Positions 61,508 through 64,000 of a stretch of DNA of 64,000 nucleotides are shown piece after piece. The notes beneath the pieces are model-generated. The model had not been told where the DNA came from and searched no databases. It saw only the letters and a list, made by a program, of their open reading frames with translations. The DNA is taken from contig CAWJSI010000001.1 in NCBI GenBank assembly GCA_963845485.1, positions 310,001 to 374,000 of the forward strand, in the 5' to 3' direction. The number at the start of each line of letters is the position of its first letter. Position 1 is the stretch's first letter. The translations under genes and the position numbers were made by a program. Source of the stretch: Bog-756 sp963845485 (lineage in GTDB: Bacteria; Actinomycetota; Acidimicrobiia; Acidimicrobiales; RAAP-2).

Positions 61508-63177
61508 GTGGTCGAACCGGTGGTGGCGTACGTGGCCGCGTGGGTCCCCGACCCGTGGCCCCACACGAGGGCCATACCGATCGACGTGCCCCCGCCGTAG
61601 TAGGCCGGGCCGGCCGGGCTGGCGATCACGTTGCCGGCGCCGTAGAGGCCGGGGATGACCCGGTCGCCCACGTGTTGCACCCGACCGTCCGCATCGACAC
61701 GGGGACCGCCCTTGGTGCCCACCGACCCCACGTGGACCGGGAGCGCGTAGAACGGACCCTGCCCGACGGTGCCGAGGTTCGGATGTGGCGCGCCGGGGTC
61801 GCCGTGGAACCGGTCGTAGGCACTCGACCCCCGGCCGAAGTCGCGGTCCCGCCCCTCGCCGACGAACCGGTTCCACCGCTCGACCGTCTCGGCCAGTCCC
61901 ACCGGGTCGATCCCGGCCCGGTGGGCCAGGCCCTCCAGGGTGTCGTGGGCGAGCAACCACTCGGGGTCGGGATCGGCGGGCCGGCAGGTGGACACCGGGT
62001 ACTTCGACCGGTACTGGCGGTCGAACACCACCCAGCACGGCAGGTTCCGCTGGGTGTACTCGTTGATGTCGAAGGAGAAAAAGGACTTGCCGAGGTCGTT
62101 GTAGTTTCCGGCCTCGTTCACGAACCGCTGGCCGAAGCGGTTGACCATGATCGAGTGGGGTGCGGTGCGTTCCACGCCCACGAATCGGGCCAGCGGGTGG
62201 CCGTCGTACTCGTCGCCGGGCAACGAGGAGGCCGGGTACCACCACGTCTCGTTCATGTTGGCGAGGTCGGCGCCGACGGCCATGGCCATGGCCAGGCCGT
62301 CGCCCAGGTTGGTGGGGGGACTGTGGGGATGGGTGAGCGGACCGGGCAGGAACCGCTCGCGCAGGTCGGGGTTCCACTCGTAGCCTCCCGAGGCCAGCAC
62401 CACGGCGGCGGCCGGCAGCTCGACCCGGACGCCGTCCCGCTCCACGACCAGCCCCGCCACCCGTTGCTCACCACCTCGACCGGCCATGGTGATCTCGACG
62501 GCCCGGGTCTCGAGCCGGGGCTCGATACCGACGGCCAGGCAGGCCTCCAGCAGCGCACCGATGAGCGCCTGCCCGCAGGCCACCTGGCCCGCAGCCACCC
62601 GGGCCTGCACAGCGGCGGCGTCGAACTTCTCAGGGGTGTAGGACGGCCGCCACTCGACGGTGGCCTCCTGTAAGGGGATGGGCAGGCCGAGGACCGGTGG
62701 CCGACGCAGGCGCGCCGCCCACGGCCCGAGCCGGTTGGTGTCGTAGAGGGCCGGCTCGAGCATCCGCCCCGAGGCCTTGGCCCCCTCCATCTCGGGGTGG
62801 TAGTCGGGCCAGGTCATGGGCGTCAGCTCGAGGGGGGTGGTGCGCTCCAGGTGGGCGAGGATCCCCGGTCCCCGGTCCACGTAGTGCTCGAGGAGTTCGG
62901 CCGGGGTCCGCCCGGCGGTGAGCCTGCCCATGTAGGCGAGGGCCTCGGGTCGGGAGTCGTCCGACCCGAGGTCGGCCATGTGGTCGTTCTGCGGCATCCA
63001 CACGCCCCCGCCGGAGACTGCCGTGGTGCCACCGAGGGAGGCGCTCGCCTCCACCACCGTCACCGGGACGCCACCGGCCCGGGCGGCCAGGGCGGCCGAG
63101 AGGGCGGCGGCCCCCGAGCCCACCACGATGACCCCGGCGCCGCCGCCCACCGATCCGTTCGAGCGTGCGTCGCTCAC
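61504..63177 (-). CDS. FAD-dependent oxidoreductase, 3-ketosteroid dehydrogenase-like
   Basis: A 557-residue flavoprotein of the fumarate reductase/KstD family. The FAD motif is VIVVGSGAAALSAALAARAGG, then GGTTAVSGGGVWMP and the late segment YYGGGTSIGMALVWG, which matches the ketosteroid-dehydrogenase form. KstD enzymes introduce the delta-1 double bond in 3-ketosteroids; relatives act on other cyclic ketones. It overlaps E1 alpha by four bases and follows the Rieske oxygenase by one base. The ketosteroid substrate is plausible but unproven. Confidence 0.85.
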   Translation of the reverse strand: MSDARSNGSVGGGAGVIVVGSGAAALSAALAARAGGVPVTVVEASASLGGTTAVSGGGVWMPQNDHMADLGSDDSRPEALAYMGRLTAGRTPAELLEHYVDRGPGILAHLERTTPLELTPMTWPDYHPEMEGAKASGRMLEPALYDTNRLGPWAARLRRPPVLGLPIPLQEATVEWRPSYTPEKFDAAAVQARVAAGQVACGQALIGALLEACLAVGIEPRLETRAVEITMAGRGGEQRVAGLVVERDGVRVELPAAAVVLASGGYEWNPDLRERFLPGPLTHPHSPPTNLGDGLAMAMAVGADLANMNETWWYPASSLPGDEYDGHPLARFVGVERTAPHSIMVNRFGQRFVNEAGNYNDLGKSFFSFDINEYTQRNLPCWVVFDRQYRSKYPVSTCRPADPDPEWLLAHDTLEGLAHRAGIDPVGLAETVERWNRFVGEGRDRDFGRGSSAYDRFHGDPGAPHPNLGTVGQGPFYALPVHVGSVGTKGGPRVDADGRVQHVGDRVIPGLYGAGNVIASPAGPAYYGGGTSIGMALVWGHGSGTHAATYATTGSTT

Positions 63178-63178
63178 G

Positions 63179-64000
63179 TCAGGCCCGGGCCAGGTAGCGG
63201 TCGAGCTCGCGGTGCATGGCGGCGATGCCGCCTTCGTAGACCGAGGAGAGCCGGAGGGCGTCGATGCTCCAGCTGTGGATGCCCCGCTGCTGTCGTCCGA
63301 TGTTGGAGAAGTCCTGGAGGGGGATGCGCGGCCAGTTCGCCGCGTCGTCGGGGGCGAACGGGCCCTGGCGGACCGGACGGATCACGTCGTCGTCGGCCGC
63401 CGGGATGGAGATCGACCACACCTCGAACAGGCACGACTCGGGGTCGTCACCGTGGGGCCTCGACCGGTAGACGAGGGCGTTGCCGTACTGCGGGAGGACG
63501 AAGTAGTTCGGGAAGGCGAAGAACATGCCGCCCCACCGGGCCAGGGTGCTCGGGTCGGGGGCGGGCAGGGCGATGCCCGCCTGACCGGCGTGGCGGTAGA
63601 GGGCCTTGACCACCTCGGCCCCGAAGGTGCTGTCCTCGGGTACGGGGACGTCCCGCAGGGCCTCGAAGATGCGGACCTCCCGCTCCGTCGTCATGGCCTG
63701 GAGGCCGCTGGCGAGCAGGTGCACCGACTCCAAGATGGCGTCGATCTCGCCCACCCCGACCTGGCTGCCCTTCTTGGCCTGGGCGTTGGGTCGGAGCTGG
63801 AAGCTCGAGTGTCCGTTCGGATGGACGGTGTACTCGAGGCTGTCCGGGTCGTACTGCTCGGGGTGGCCGAGGGTCAGCTGGGGATGGGTGCCCGGGACGT
63901 GGTAGCCCTCCATGAAGGCCTCCTGGGCCATCTTCCAGTTGGCGGGCAGGACGACCGACTTCCACCACAGGACGCGCATGTCGGCCACGCCCAGCGGGTC
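63179..64000 (-). CDS. Rieske-type ring-hydroxylating oxygenase alpha subunit, C-terminal part
   Basis: The last 273 residues of an oxygenase large subunit; the N-terminal Rieske cluster domain lies beyond the window edge, where the frame is open. The mononuclear iron motif is visible in FMEGYHVPGTHPQL (His-x4-His) after NWKMAQEA, and the catalytic domain continues to MHRELDRYLARA. It would hydroxylate an aromatic or steroid-like ring. The reductase partner is not seen. It leads the overlapping minus-strand catabolic operon. Confidence 0.85.
   Translation of the reverse strand, partial: DPLGVADMRVLWWKSVVLPANWKMAQEAFMEGYHVPGTHPQLTLGHPEQYDPDSLEYTVHPNGHSSFQLRPNAQAKKGSQVGVGEIDAILESVHLLASGLQAMTTEREVRIFEALRDVPVPEDSTFGAEVVKALYRHAGQAGIALPAPDPSTLARWGGMFFAFPNYFVLPQYGNALVYRSRPHGDDPESCLFEVWSISIPAADDDVIRPVRQGPFAPDDAANWPRIPLQDFSNIGRQQRGIHSWSIDALRLSSVYEGGIAAMHRELDRYLARA

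Overview
The window is GC-rich throughout, uses GTG starts freely, and packs genes with 1-4 base overlaps. It carries F420-type luciferase-like oxidoreductases, several DinB/maleylpyruvate-isomerase-fold proteins typical of mycothiol-using bacteria, TatA/TatB, FadD-type acyl-CoA synthetases, a DUF2510 protein and secreted proteins with GYWLVASDGGIFSFGDA-type repeats. Together these point to a high-GC actinobacterium, most likely in or near the class Acidimicrobiia. The class-level placement is an inference from gene content. I saw no rRNA, tRNA, CRISPR array, insertion sequence or prophage.

Layout. 0-7 kb: the tail of a repeat-bearing NlpC/P60 cell-wall enzyme, an F420-type oxidoreductase, tatA-tatB, and a coupled trio (aldo/keto reductase, D-aminoacylase-type amidohydrolase, stand-alone amino-acid-type adenylation enzyme). 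7-13 kb: a large FAD/NAD(P)-binding protein, a degenerate 22-bp tandem repeat, the homocysteine-forming pair metY and metA-like, and a flavin monooxygenase-like protein. 13-20 kb: a cupin, a polytopic membrane protein, then a compact unit of two paralogous secreted 'Yx(FWY)xxD' proteins, a sterol-desaturase-fold enzyme, a DoxX protein, an ECF sigma factor, its anti-sigma factor and a small HTH protein. 20-30 kb: an RpiR-type regulator with a palindromic operator facing a membrane-protein pair, a YceH protein, a second ECF sigma/membrane-partner pair, a RecQ helicase fused to a phosphoribosyltransferase domain, and small proteins. 30-44 kb: metabolic genes (GlcD-type and DAO-type flavoenzymes, class II aldolase, GcvT-type protein, amidase, acyl-CoA synthetase, aldehyde dehydrogenase, VOC and DinB-fold proteins). 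44-50 kb: a DHA2 drug exporter with a downstream frameshifted tetR gene and a perfect 25-bp operator, a Gfo/Idh/MocA oxidoreductase, an AT-rich gap, and a GH16-like secreted protein carrying the same repeats as the first gene. 50-64 kb: VOC, SRPBCC, SDR and hydroxyacid dehydrogenase genes, then a tightly overlapping minus-strand operon (Rieske oxygenase, ketosteroid-dehydrogenase-like flavoprotein, 2-oxoacid dehydrogenase E1 alpha and beta, APH-like kinase, acyl-CoA synthetase) that looks like a catabolic unit for a ring compound or steroid-like acid.

Two genes, tetR near 44.6 kb and E1 alpha near 60.8 kb, are each broken by one extra base. Both sit in translationally coupled positions, so either real decay or sequence error must be considered. 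The most promising candidate for an undescribed system is the 15.4-20.0 kb envelope/sigma unit. Next come the RpiR/membrane-protein pair with its operator, the RecQ-PRTase fusion and the 22-bp repeat.
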